This document shows positions 29,690 through 40,000 of a DNA stretch of 64,000 nucleotides, one piece after another (within the stretch, counting starts at the first letter, position 1; each line of letters opens with the position of its first letter). The stretch is from NCBI GenBank assembly GCA_030681675.1, contig JAUXRP010000014.1:1-64000 (forward strand), read 5' to 3'. Position numbers and translations under genes: made by a program. This DNA comes from Candidatus Planktophila sp. (GTDB taxonomy: Bacteria > Actinomycetota > Actinomycetes > Nanopelagicales > Nanopelagicaceae). The notes under the pieces are model-generated. The model did not search any database. It was not told the origin of the DNA and saw only the letters and a program-made list of their open reading frames with translations.

Positions 29690-30996
29690 GAAAGGTTTTC
29701 TAATCTGGCAGTCATTGCCTGCCCATGGGCCGGTAAATCTTCTGCAGTAGCTAACGTGAGAACAGTTGGAAGAATTTCAAGGAAAGCTCGCTCCCCGTAT
29801 TCAATAATATGCACTCCTCGTAAGAAAGTCTGAACTGAAAGTCCACTCGAGTGACATGCGCAACCGCCAGTTGGAAGTACATGGTTAGAGCCAGCCGAAT
29901 AATCCCCAAGAGAAACGGGAGAATAGCGGCCAACAAAAACCGCACCTGCATTTCTAACTCTGGCGGAAATTTCTCGAGCATCCTCCGTATGAATCTCCAG
30001 ATGCTCTGCAGCATATGCGTTGACCACATCTATTCCCTGTTCAATAGAATCAACAAGTACAATTGCCGATTGAATGCCGGCAAGTGCCTCACGTATTCGA
30101 TCCGCGTGTTTTGTAGTTGCCACACGCACTTTCAATTCGAGAGCTACCGCTTCGGCTAACTCAGGACTATCTGTAACTAGGATCGCAGCGGCAATCACAT
30201 CATGCTCTGCCTGACTAATGAGATCGGCGGCGACATCGGCAGGAATCGCCGATCTATCGGCAAGAATTGCGATCTCAGTTGGTCCAGCTTCAGAATCAAT
30301 CCCAATGACACCTCGCAGCGCTCGTTTTGCTGCCGCCACATAAATATTGCCTGGACCGGTTACGAGGTCACACTTTTCACAGACTCCCTCCATGCCATAT
30401 GCAAAGAGAGCAATAGCTTGCGCTCCACCCACTGCATAAACCTCAGTTACACCAAGAAGGGCGCACGTTGCCAAAATAGTAGGATGCGGAAGACCACCAA
30501 ACTCTCTCTGCGGAGGTGAAGCGACTGCAATTGATGGTACTTGAGCAATTTGAGCGGGAATTACATTCATCATCACACTACTTGGATAAACAGCGCGTCC
30601 CCCAGGAACATATAGCCCAACACGATCGACTGGGATCCATTTTTGGGTGACTTCTCCCCCATCAACTACGACTGTTTTCTTTTCGCTTCTCACTTGATCA
30701 CTATGAACTCTCTTGACTCGAGTAATTGAACGCTCAAGGGCAGAACGTATGTCTGGATCAAGTGCTTTCAAAGCCGCATCTAATGCGCTCTGCGGAACAC
30801 GAATACTTGGTGGAACTACGCCATCGAACTCTTCGGCCAATTCAATTAAATCACTTTCACTACCGAATCTAACGCGCTCAAGAATCGGCGCAATCAACTG
30901 CATTGCTTCGGCAACATTTAAATCTGCGCGTGGCAGTTCGCTGTTATAGCCGACCTTTGTCAGAGCTCGGCCCTTAAAATCCACGAGGCGAATCAT
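29686..30996 (-). CDS. hisD: Histidinol dehydrogenase
   Basis: Zinc- and NAD-dependent enzyme for the last two steps of histidine synthesis. The 436 residues show [20 protein letters not shown], the signature [16 protein letters not shown] and the late His residues in EHLEIHTED and [10 protein letters not shown]. It is the first gene of the his-trp set, 54 bases after dnaE. The ATG has no ribosome binding site but lies six bases after a perfect TATAAT, so a leaderless mRNA may begin here in addition to read-through from dnaE. Confidence 0.97.
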   Translation of the reverse strand: MIRLVDFKGRALTKVGYNSELPRADLNVAEAMQLIAPILERVRFGSESDLIELAEEFDGVVPPSIRVPQSALDAALKALDPDIRSALERSITRVKRVHSDQVRSEKKTVVVDGGEVTQKWIPVDRVGLYVPGGRAVYPSSVMMNVIPAQIAQVPSIAVASPPQREFGGLPHPTILATCALLGVTEVYAVGGAQAIALFAYGMEGVCEKCDLVTGPGNIYVAAAKRALRGVIGIDSEAGPTEIAILADRSAIPADVAADLISQAEHDVIAAAILVTDSPELAEAVALELKVRVATTKHADRIREALAGIQSAIVLVDSIEQGIDVVNAYAAEHLEIHTEDAREISARVRNAGAVFVGRYSPVSLGDYSAGSNHVLPTGGCACHSSGLSVQTFLRGVHIIEYGERAFLEILPTVLTLATAEDLPAHGQAMTARLENLS

Positions 30997-31002
30997 TGTC
31001 TA

Positions 31003-31008
31003 ATTATA
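31003..31008 (-). promoter_or_regulatory. Candidate -10 element of the his-trp operon (leaderless start)
   Basis: A perfect TATAAT on the minus strand ends six bases before the hisD ATG, the same spacing seen at polA. This places the transcription start on or beside the start codon. No clear TTGACA-like -35 box is seen 16-18 bases further up. Confidence 0.55.
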
Positions 31009-31050
31009 ATGGAGAAAGAGATCTTCATGGAGCGAAGTTATTTGTAGACC

Positions 31051-34000
31051 TTAGACTAGGCAGTTTGGTCCTAGTATCGATTTCAAATCTGCGCTCAAAC
31101 TTGGCGATGCAGTAACAAGGGCATCAATCTTCATAAATGTATCAACCCCATTTTCATTAAGTTTGAGATGAACTTCGCGCTTTCCAGGATGCGAACGCAA
31201 AATCTCTTTAATTCGCTCGACAACTGGTGGAGTACATTGTGACATCGGGAGTGAAATCACTAAGGGACCGAGCGGGGCCATGGAAATATCTGGCATCGAC
31301 ATTTCCATAGCAGTAAATCGAAGAGCATCATCACGTCGATCAACACGGCCACGAACCGTCACAATTCGATCTTCAGTTAACGACATGGAGTACTGGTTAT
31401 ATGTCTTTGCAAAGAACAGAACCTCGAGTGAACCTTCAAGATCTTCAATTGTAACTACAGCCCATGAAGCACCCTGTCTAGAAACTTTCCTAGTAACACT
31501 GGTGATCAACCCGCCAATAGTGACTATAGATTCGCTCTGTGCTCCCTCATCTATAAGTTCGCTGATAGTCATATCAGTGCTAGAGCGCAAAATATGCTCA
31601 ACACCTAACAATGGATGGTCAGAGACATAGAGACCGAGCATTTCGCGCTCATAGCTAAGGAGCATTGGTTTATCCCACTCTCCTATTGGAATTTCCAGAT
31701 CTAAAGATTCGACTTGGCCTATATTTTCTCCACCAAATAAATCAAATTGACCAATTGCTTCAGCTCGTTTTGCTTCAATTACCGAATCGATGGCTTCAAG
31801 ATAGACCGCCATTAAACCCTTTCTAGTTACTCCCATCGATCCGAATGCTCCAGCTTTGATGAGAGATTCGATAGTTTTCTTATTACAGACTTGTGCATCA
31901 ACTTTGGCGAGGAAGTCACCAAATGAAGTAAATCGGCCTTTTGATTCGCGAGCGGTTTTTATAGAACCAACCACTCCCTCACCGACGTTGCGAATTGCGG
32001 CCAATCCAAATCTAATGTCATTTCCACGTGGCGTGTATTCGGCATCGGACTCATTTATATCTGGTTCCAGAACTTTGATTCCCATACGGCGACATTCGCT
32101 CAGATAAAGCGCTGATTTATCTTTATCATCACGCACACTTGTTAGAAGCGCAGCCATGTATTCAGTTGGATAGTTGGCTTTTAAGTACGCCGTCCAATAT
32201 GAAACAACCCCGTACCCTGCAGAGTGCGCACGATTAAATGCATAGTCAGAGAAGGGAATCAACACATCCCATAACCGCTTGATCGCTGTAGTTGAATATC
32301 CATTTTTTCTCATGCCAGCTTCAAAGGGAACATACTCTTTATCCAGAATATTTTTATCTTTCTTACCCATAGCTTTTCTCAGTAAATCTGCGCGGCCTAA
32401 CGAGAATCCAGCTACTTTCTGAGCTATGGCCATCACCTGTTCTTGATAGACGATAAGGCCATATGTATCCCCAAGAATCTCCGACAATGCATCCACGAGC
32501 TCTGGATGAATCGGTTCAACAGGTTTACGAGAATTCTTTCTATCGGCGTAGTTATTATGTGCATTTTCTCCCATTGGTCCTGGACGATATAGAGCAATAA
32601 CCGCTGAAATATCTTGAAAAGAATCGGGAGACATTGAACGAAGTAGAGCGCGCATTGGCCCACCATCGAGTTGGAAAACTCCTAATGTGTCACCCCGCGA
32701 CAAAAGTTCATATGTTTTTTTATCATCAAGAGTTAAATCCTCAAGAACAACTTTAATTCCTTGATTTGTTTCTATATTTATCAGGGCGTCATCTAGGACT
32801 GAGAGATTTCGAAGGCCCAGGAAGTCCATTTTAAGAAGTCCCGTCGCCTCACAAGCTCCCATGTCGAACTGTGTAATAATTGCGCCATCGGCCTCGCGTC
32901 GATGGATTGGAATCACATCTAATAGCGGTTCCCGTGAAAGAATTACACCGGCTGCATGAACTCCCCACTGGCGCTTCAAGCCCTCTAGGCCACGTGCAGT
33001 GTCCACTACACGTTTTGAGTCGGAATCAGATTCATACAGAGTTCGAAACTCACCGGCTTCTCCGTAACGATCATTCTTTGGATCAAAAACTCCACTCAGA
33101 GAAATGTCTTTACCCATTACCGATGGCGGAAGCGCTTTTGTAAGTTTTTCTCCAACAACATATGGATAGCCGAGTACGCGAGTTGAATCCTTTATAGCTT
33201 GCTTCGATTTAATGGTTCCATATGTAATTATCTGAGCAACTCGATCTTCGCCGTACTTTGTAGTGGCATAGCGAATCATTTCGCTACGTCGACGCTCGTC
33301 AAAGTCCAAATCAATATCTGGCATTGAGATTCTCTCTGGATTTAAAAAACGTTCAAAGAGGAGTCCATGTTCAAGGGGATCTAGACCTGTAATTCCAAGT
33401 GCATACGCTACAAGCGAACCGGGGGCAGAACCTCGGCCAGGGCCAACCCGAATTCCAACTTTTTTTGCATGCGCAACTAAATCAGCGACTACGAGAAAAT
33501 AGCCAGGAAATCCCATCTTCTCCATGACCCCAAGTTCATAGTTCAAGCGAGAGTGGTGCTCAGGAGTTACTCGCTCACCCATCCGCACAATAAGGCCAAG
33601 TTCGGCCTCGCTCTTTAGCCATGAATCCTCGGTGTGGCCTGCCGGGACAGTAAATGCTGGCAAGAGATTTTCACCCTCACGTAGTGTTACGTTGCAACGC
33701 TCAGCGATAAGTAAGGTGTTATCACAACTTTCAGGAATCTCTTTAAAAAGCTCGCGCATCTGCGCAGAAGTCTTGACGTAAAAACTATCGTTATCAAATT
33801 TAAATCGCTTCGGATCGGCCAAAGTGGAGCCAGATTGAACACAGAGAAGGGCCTCATGTGCTGGGGCATCAGATTGCAACGTATAGTGAAGATCATTCGT
33901 GGCAAGCAAAGGTAGACCTAATTCTTTAGCCAATTTCAAGAGATCGGATTTTACGCGGCTCTCAATTTCAATTCCATGATCCATAATCTCAAGGTAGAAA

Positions 34001-34548
34001 TTACCTGCCCCGAAAATATCTCTGTAGTCACTCGCTGCTTTTATAGCCTCTTTATAAGCCCCCATACGCAACCGAGTTTGCACTTCTCCGCCAGGACAGC
34101 CTGTAGTTGCAATTAATCCTGCCGAGTATTTAGCTAAAATCTCTCGATCCATGCGAGGCTTGTAGTAGTAACCCTCAAGAGAGGCAAGAGATGAGAGCTT
34201 AAATAGGTTCCCCAATCCAATATTGTTTTCAGCCAAGATTGTCATATGTGTATATGCACCACCACCTGAAACATCATCTTCGCCGCCATCTGCCCAGTTG
34301 ACACGCTTTTTCTCAAATCGAGATTCAGGCGCTACATACGCTTCAATACCAATGATTGGTTTAACGCCAGTTTTTTTTGCACCCCTATAAAAATCAAAAG
34401 CTCCGAAAACATTTCCGTGGTCGGTCATTGCAATTGCAGGCATACCTTGACGTACCACTTCATCCATGAGATCTCCCACTCGCGCGGCTCCATCTAGCAT
34501 CGAGTACTCGGTATGAACGTGAAGGTGGACGAAATTATCTTTAGTCAT
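31051..34548 (-). CDS. dnaE: DNA polymerase III, alpha subunit (replicative DnaE1)
   Basis: Main chromosomal replicase, 1165 residues. The N-terminal PHP domain keeps its metal ligands (H10-V-H12 in HLHVHTEYS, D42-H43 in TDHGN, later GIEAY and TNDLHY), so it probably proofreads as mycobacterial DnaE1 does. The palm carries PDIDLDFDERRR at about residues 409-420, then helix-hairpin-helix and OB domains. QFDLF near residue 930 is the beta-clamp binding motif. It lies 15 bases after rluD and 54 before hisD. A second alpha subunit, DnaE2, is encoded near the right end of the window. Confidence 0.98.
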   Translation of the reverse strand: MTKDNFVHLHVHTEYSMLDGAARVGDLMDEVVRQGMPAIAMTDHGNVFGAFDFYRGAKKTGVKPIIGIEAYVAPESRFEKKRVNWADGGEDDVSGGGAYTHMTILAENNIGLGNLFKLSSLASLEGYYYKPRMDREILAKYSAGLIATTGCPGGEVQTRLRMGAYKEAIKAASDYRDIFGAGNFYLEIMDHGIEIESRVKSDLLKLAKELGLPLLATNDLHYTLQSDAPAHEALLCVQSGSTLADPKRFKFDNDSFYVKTSAQMRELFKEIPESCDNTLLIAERCNVTLREGENLLPAFTVPAGHTEDSWLKSEAELGLIVRMGERVTPEHHSRLNYELGVMEKMGFPGYFLVVADLVAHAKKVGIRVGPGRGSAPGSLVAYALGITGLDPLEHGLLFERFLNPERISMPDIDLDFDERRRSEMIRYATTKYGEDRVAQIITYGTIKSKQAIKDSTRVLGYPYVVGEKLTKALPPSVMGKDISLSGVFDPKNDRYGEAGEFRTLYESDSDSKRVVDTARGLEGLKRQWGVHAAGVILSREPLLDVIPIHRREADGAIITQFDMGACEATGLLKMDFLGLRNLSVLDDALINIETNQGIKVVLEDLTLDDKKTYELLSRGDTLGVFQLDGGPMRALLRSMSPDSFQDISAVIALYRPGPMGENAHNNYADRKNSRKPVEPIHPELVDALSEILGDTYGLIVYQEQVMAIAQKVAGFSLGRADLLRKAMGKKDKNILDKEYVPFEAGMRKNGYSTTAIKRLWDVLIPFSDYAFNRAHSAGYGVVSYWTAYLKANYPTEYMAALLTSVRDDKDKSALYLSECRRMGIKVLEPDINESDAEYTPRGNDIRFGLAAIRNVGEGVVGSIKTARESKGRFTSFGDFLAKVDAQVCNKKTIESLIKAGAFGSMGVTRKGLMAVYLEAIDSVIEAKRAEAIGQFDLFGGENIGQVESLDLEIPIGEWDKPMLLSYEREMLGLYVSDHPLLGVEHILRSSTDMTISELIDEGAQSESIVTIGGLITSVTRKVSRQGASWAVVTIEDLEGSLEVLFFAKTYNQYSMSLTEDRIVTVRGRVDRRDDALRFTAMEMSMPDISMAPLGPLVISLPMSQCTPPVVERIKEILRSHPGKREVHLKLNENGVDTFMKIDALVTASPSLSADLKSILGPNCLV

Positions 34549-34563
34549 GTGAGTGATAACTGC

Positions 34564-35505
34564 TTAAGGAAGGACGGCATCAGATAGTAAGGTTAAAGAG
34601 TGTGTGAGATCTGCCGGGTAAGGCGCAATGAAGTTGAGTTTTTCCCTAGTGATTGGGTGGACAAAGCGCAACTCTTTGGCATGTAGCCATGGTCGCGTCA
34701 TTTCAAGGCTTTTGGCTAAAACAGGATCGGCACCGTACGTTGTATCTCCTACCAACGGGTGGTTCAGGGCCGAGAAATGAACTCGAATCTGGTGAGTTCG
34801 CCCGGTTTCCAACTCCACCTTTACTAGAGAGACGGCCCGGTAAAATTCAATTACTTCATAGTGGGTAATCGATTCTTTCCCTGTACCAACAACGGCAAAT
34901 CGGTGATCTTCTTTTGGATGGCGATCAATGGGTGCATCAATTGTTCCGGTAGTTGGATCCATGTGCCCCTGAATGAGTGCATGGTAGATTTTCTCAACGC
35001 TTCGAGTGCGAAAAGCATCTTTAAGCACGGTGAATGCGCGATCACTCTTTGCAACAATCATTAAACCGCTAGTTCCAACATCTAATCTATGAACAATTCC
35101 TTGACGCTCGGCGGTGCCGCTTGTTGAAATTACATATCCTGCAGCACTTAATGCGCCAACAACTGTCGGTCCAGTCCAGCCAGGACTTGGGTGCGCGGCA
35201 CAGCCAACAGGTTTATTTATGACAATAATTTCATCATCCTCAAAAACTATTTCCAAGCCATCAATAGGAGTCAGTGGAATTGGCAGAGCGTTAATCGGAG
35301 CCGGAAGTAGTACATCGATAACTTGACCTTCGCTCACTCTGTCGGATTTCTGCATCGCCCTTCCAGCGGTAGTTATGTCACCATCTTCAAGGAGTTTTAC
35401 AACCGAGGTACGCGAAAGACCCAGAACACGTGTGAGGGCACTGTCGATTCGTTCGCCAGCGACACCCTCTGGGACGGCCAAAGTACGTAATTCACGATTA
35501 CTCAT
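34564..35505 (-). CDS. rluD: Ribosomal large subunit pseudouridine synthase, RluD family
   Basis: Modifies uridines in 23S rRNA. The 313 residues have an N-terminal S4-like RNA-binding domain (ERIDSALTRVLGLSRTSVVKLLEDG) and a catalytic domain with the Asp in HRLDVGTSGLMIVAKS. RTHQIRVHFSALNHPLVGD is the family C-terminal motif. The ATG at 35505 is chosen because it follows GGAG and overlaps the lspA stop as ATGA; a longer frame to 35631 would run back into lspA. Exact target positions in rRNA are not certain. Confidence 0.94.
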   Translation of the reverse strand: MSNRELRTLAVPEGVAGERIDSALTRVLGLSRTSVVKLLEDGDITTAGRAMQKSDRVSEGQVIDVLLPAPINALPIPLTPIDGLEIVFEDDEIIVINKPVGCAAHPSPGWTGPTVVGALSAAGYVISTSGTAERQGIVHRLDVGTSGLMIVAKSDRAFTVLKDAFRTRSVEKIYHALIQGHMDPTTGTIDAPIDRHPKEDHRFAVVGTGKESITHYEVIEFYRAVSLVKVELETGRTHQIRVHFSALNHPLVGDTTYGADPVLAKSLEMTRPWLHAKELRFVHPITREKLNFIAPYPADLTHSLTLLSDAVLP

Positions 35506-35987
35506 GGCCTTAACTCCTTCGAAGAAATCGGCGAAATATTTCGAGCAGTTAAAATCATAGCCAACGCAGCTGCAAGAACGATCGCCGAGTCGGCAATATT
35601 GAATATAGGCCAATGCGGAAATTGCATCCAATCGATAACGTGACCACGTAAGAAGGAGGGTTCACGAAAGAGTCGATCCATGAGGTTTCCTAGAACTCCT
35701 CCCAACACTAAACCTAAAACTACTGACCAACCCTTCGATGTGATCTTCGGAGCGAAATAAATCACTCCTATGGCTACGACAATGCCAAAAAGCGATAGCA
35801 ATAGAGTCGCATTTGATGCAATTGAAAATGCGGCTCCAGAGTTTCGTACAAATGTGAGTTGAAAAAAACTACCGAGAATCTTTATTGGCTCGCGGTGAGC
35901 AAGTTGGCTTACCGCCCATGCCTTAGTTGCTAAATCAAGAATCCAGACTAACCAGGCAACACTTAAAAGTGTTCGCCACCTTTGCAC
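35502..35987 (-). CDS. lspA: Lipoprotein signal peptidase
   Basis: Aspartic protease that cleaves the signal peptide of diacylglyceryl-modified prolipoproteins after Lgt. About 161 residues with four membrane helices. NSGAAFSI and the two catalytic Asp regions GNLMDRLFR and FNIADSAIV are visible. A GTG at 35987, two bases after the dksA-like stop, gives the normal family length; the open frame continues upstream to 36089 but that part overlaps the zinc-finger end of the preceding gene. The stop overlaps rluD (ATGA). The start is an inference. Confidence 0.92.
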   Translation of the reverse strand: MQRWRTLLSVAWLVWILDLATKAWAVSQLAHREPIKILGSFFQLTFVRNSGAAFSIASNATLLLSLFGIVVAIGVIYFAPKITSKGWSVVLGLVLGGVLGNLMDRLFREPSFLRGHVIDWMQFPHWPIFNIADSAIVLAAALAMILTARNISPISSKELRP

Positions 35988-35989
35988 TT

Positions 35990-36730
35990 TTAGCGCCGTT
36001 CTTCCTTCTGCTTGCAGAGCATGCAGAGGGTTGCACGGGGGAAGACCTTTAATCGAGCCTTCCCGATTGCATTTCCGCACTCTTCGCAATTTCCATAGCG
36101 CTTCGAATCAATGCGATCTAATGCACGCTCGGTCTGTAAAACCATATCGCGTGCATTAATAACAAGAGACATCTCATGTTCGCGCTCGAAGGTTTTGGTA
36201 CCAGCATCGGCTTGATCATCGCCAGCGCCCTCACCAGACTCCTGAATGAGAGAGTCCATTTCAAGTTCGACTATTGCTAACTCTCTACGCAAACGCTCGA
36301 GTTCAATGACAATATCAGTGCGTACGGCCTTAAGTTCAGCCGCGCTCCAAGGAGATTCAGAATCGCTGACTACAACTGGTGTGGGTGCGCTCCTAATCGG
36401 CTTTAGAGGCGCACTCTTCTTTCCATTCTTAATTGGACGTGGTGGGGGTGGCATCACTAGACGACGTTGTTCAATTACCGGCGCAATAACTGCAGTACTT
36501 ACCGTTGAAACTGAGACTGTTTGGGATTTTTCATCGACGGTAAGAGTGGTCTTTGTAGTTGATTCTTTACTGCCCGCCTTTTTTACAGGGATACTTTTTA
36601 CAGTGCTCTTTGGTGCCGCCGCCTTTTTAGCTGCCGCCTTTGTAGCTACCGGCTTTTTGGCGGCTTTTACGGGTTTCTTAACTGCAGCGGCCTTTGTGGC
36701 AACGGTTTTCTTTACAGGCTTCTTGGGCAT
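35990..36730 (-). CDS. DksA/TraR-type zinc-finger protein with Lys/Ala-rich N-terminus
   Basis: A 246-residue protein. Residues 1-60 are a low-complexity tail of Lys, Ala, Pro and Val (repeated KKPV, TKAAA, KKAA), like histone H1-type or HU tails. After a Pro-rich linker, residues 125-210 form a long helical region and 215-239 a C4 zinc finger (C215, C218, C236, C239) of the DksA/TraR family. Such proteins lie beside lspA and ileS in other actinobacteria. DksA in proteobacteria acts in the RNA polymerase channel; whether this protein does so, or binds nucleic acid through its tail, is open. It starts the long gene run and is divergent from ileS. Confidence 0.88.
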   Translation of the reverse strand: MPKKPVKKTVATKAAAVKKPVKAAKKPVATKAAAKKAAAPKSTVKSIPVKKAGSKESTTKTTLTVDEKSQTVSVSTVSTAVIAPVIEQRRLVMPPPPRPIKNGKKSAPLKPIRSAPTPVVVSDSESPWSAAELKAVRTDIVIELERLRRELAIVELEMDSLIQESGEGAGDDQADAGTKTFEREHEMSLVINARDMVLQTERALDRIDSKRYGNCEECGNAIGKARLKVFPRATLCMLCKQKEERR

Positions 36731-36858
36731 GACGCGAACCTTAATCCGTCTGCGCCAGGTATACCAATTGCGCCACGAGCAATCTTTTGCTCAGGATGGC
36801 CTAGACTTGCGGAACTAACCCATGAGCGGCATTGACGGGGCTATCACCTCACGAGCCT

Positions 36859-36996
36859 GCCGGAAGAAGTGAGTGAAAACTCATCTAGAACTGGCCCTAG
36901 TTAGATTAAGAGTGGCGCGAACGTTGCGCAAGGCGGGTGGTACCGCGAACTCTGCGATAGCAGAGTTCGTCCCTCCAGGTTTTCTTCTCGGAGGTA
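36859..36996 (+). promoter_or_regulatory. T-box riboswitch (isoleucine), translational type, in the ileS leader
   Basis: A short Stem I pairs 36859-36863 with 36891-36895 and TGAGT with ACTCA around a GAAA loop (36875-36878). The specifier ATC (Ile) lies at 36883-36885, followed by GAA as in a loop E motif. The T-box sequence GGGTGGTACCGCG is at 36935-36947. The antisequestrator helix pairs CGAACTCTGC (36946-36955) with 36960-36969, and GGG 36935-36937 with CCC 36971-36973. The alternative fold pairs CCTCC (36972-36976) with the ribosome binding site GGAGG (36990-36994), hiding it. Uncharged tRNA-Ile should free the site. Translational T-boxes with very short Stem I before ileS are known from actinobacteria. 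There is no terminator with a U run. Confidence 0.93.
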
Positions 36997-37003
36997 AGTT
37001 CAA

Positions 37004-40000
37004 ATGACATTTCGCCCCATTTCTGCATCCGTTGATTTGCCCGCAGTTGAACATGAGATTCTTACTTTCTGGGCAGATAACGAGATTTTCCACAAAACTG
37101 TAGAGGCGCGTGCCGGTGAATTGCCGTGGAGTTTTTATGAAGGTCCACCGACAGCTAATGGAATGCCGGGAACTCATCACATTGAAGCTCGAGTATTTAA
37201 AGACGTCTTCCCGCGCTTTCAAACTATGAAGGGCCGTTACGTCACGCGCAAGGCGGGATGGGACTGCCATGGCTTACCAGTAGAAATTGCCGTTGAAAAA
37301 GAGCTTGGCTTTGCAGGTAAAGGTGATATTGAGAAATTTGGGGTTGCAGCTTTTAATGAAAAGTGTCGAGAGTCAGTGCAACGACATGTAGGTGCATTTA
37401 GTCAGATGACGAATCGAATGGGCTTTTGGGTAGATTTTGATCATGCATACTGGACGATGTCACCACAATATATCGAAAGTGTGTGGTGGTCGCTGAAGGA
37501 GATTTGGAAAAAAGGTTTACTGGTACAAGATCATCGAGTTGCCCCATACTGCCCGCGATGTGGAACGGGCTTATCAGATCATGAATTAGCGCAGGGTTAT
37601 GAAACGATTACTGATCCATCGGTATACGTTCGTTTTCCAATTACTTCGGGAGAGCTCGCGCAATTAAATGCTTCTCTACTAGTGTGGACGACAACGCCTT
37701 GGACCTTAGTTTCTAACACAGCAGTTGCGGTTAATCCAGATGTCTACTACGTGGTTCTTGAAGTTTCGGTAGATGAAAAAACCGAGGTGTTAGTAGTTGC
37801 CGAGGCGCTGACTGAAAGTGTGAAAGGCGATAAAAAAGTAATTAAGAGGCTCCTCGGCAAGGATTTGGAACGCATTACATACAAGCGCCCCTTTGATTAT
37901 GTTGAAATTCCAAGTTCGCACTTTGTAGTTCTAGCTACATACGTCACCACCGAGGATGGCACGGGATTAGTCCATCAATCACCGGCATTTGGGGCCGACG
38001 ACTTAGCAACCTGCCGAGCTTATGGGCTACCCGTTGTAAATCCGATCGCACCAGATGGTCGTTTTTTGCCTGAAGTTGGCGTTGTTGGTGGAATGTTTTT
38101 TAAGGATGCTGATAAAACCTTAGTCAGAGAGTTAAAGGCGAGTGGAGCCCTTTACAAACACCAACCATTTGAGCACTCTTATCCGCATTGCTGGCGCTGC
38201 CACACTGTACTGATGTATTACGCACAGCCTTCTTGGTATATACGTACAACGTCGATCAAAGAGGCACTTCTGCGGGAGAATGCCGCAACTGATTGGCATC
38301 CTCAGACGATTAAGGATGGTCGCTACGGCGACTGGCTCAATAACAATGTCGATTGGGCGCTTTCTCGAAATCGATACTGGGGTACGCCTCTACCAATCTG
38401 GCGTTGTGAAAATAAACATGAAATTTGTGTCGACTCATTGAAGGAGTTAGGGGAGTTATCTGGTCAAGAACTTTCTAACCTTGACCCTCATCGCCCATTT
38501 GTAGATGACATCACAATAAACTGTTCTGAATGTGCTTTAACAATGGTTCGAGTTCCTGAAGTTATTGATTGCTGGTATGACTCCGGAGCTATGCCATTTG
38601 CACAGTGGGGTTACCCTCATGTCGAGGGTTCGGTCGAAAAATTTCAAGCCTCTTACCCTGCCGATTTCATCTGCGAAGCGATCGACCAAACACGTGGTTG
38701 GTTTTACACCCTGATGACAATTGGCACTTTGGTTTTCGATAAATCTTCATATAAAACCGTTCTCTGCCTTGGTCATATTCTAGATAAAGACGGTCGAAAG
38801 ATGAGTAAGCATCTTGGAAATGTTTTGGAGCCCATGGCGCTTATGGATCAACATGGCGCCGATGCCGTTCGCTGGTACATGTTGGCAGCGGGTTCACCTT
38901 GGGCTGCACGCCGCGTTGGCCACGATGCAATAAATGAAGTCGTACGCAAAACTTTGTTGACTTATTGGAATACCGTCTCATTTCACGCTCTGTATGCAAA
39001 GGCTTCAAACTTTGACTTAACTCTAACTCCTCCATTGTCCGAACGCTCATTAATGGATCGTTGGATTATCTCTGAACTCAATATTTTGATCCTCGAAGTT
39101 GATAAAGCATTGACTGAATTTGATTCTCAAATTGCTGGGCGTTCTCTCGCTCGATTTATAGATGATCTCTCCAACTGGTACGTACGTCGTTCCCGTCGCC
39201 GTTTTTGGGATGGCGAAGTAGCGGCAATGGCGACATTGCACGAATGTCTCGTGGGTTTGACACAACTTCTAGCTCCAATGGTTCCCTTTATTACTGAACA
39301 GGTTTGGCAGGAGCTTGTGCGTCCGAACGATCTTTCCGCGGCGATCTCTGTTCACTTATCCGACTTCCCTGTTGCAGATGAGACGGCAATTAACAATCCA
39401 TTAGGAAATCAAGTTGCTTTGACGCGTCGAATTGTTGAACTCGGACGTGCTGCACGGGCGGAATCTGGAATCAAGATTCGTCAACCATTAGGTCGAGCCC
39501 TCATCGCTGCAAGCGGATGGGCTTCATTGCCTACGCAGATGCGCGAACAGATCGCCGATGAGCTCAATGTTATAACCCTTGAAGATATTGCAAATGCCGA
39601 TGGCGATTTAGTAGATATCTCAATCAAGGCAAACTTTAAGAGCCTAGGTGCAAAATTTGGCGCCGCGGTTCAAGAGATTGCCAAGGAAATATCCACCTCT
39701 GACGCAGCCGCCTTAGTCAGTACTCTTCGCAGCGAAGGAGTTTCAAAAGTTGCTCAATGGGAAATCGAATTGGGTGACGTTGTAATTACAGAGGTACCAA
39801 AGAGTGGATGGATGGTTGCATCTCATGAAGGTGAAAGTGTTGCACTAGATTTAGCACTTACTCCGACTCTGATTTTGGCCGGACATGCTCGCGAAGTTAT
39901 TAGATTTATTCAAGAGCGCCGCAAGAGTGATGGCTTTGAAATATCGGATCGGATCGACATTGTGTGGAATGCAACTCCTGAAATCATTGAAGCTATTGAA

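Noticed and set aside
36777-36792. GAGCAA-TCTT-TTGCTC inverted repeat between dksA-like and ileS
   Set aside because: Six-bp hairpin without U run or known motif; could be chance in a promoter region, so it is not listed as a feature.
36246-36818. A 190-codon open frame on the plus strand opposite the dksA-like gene
   Set aside because: It is the antisense reading of the Lys/Ala-rich tail and zinc-finger gene, giving repeated Phe, Leu and Ala; the minus-strand gene has a clear domain.
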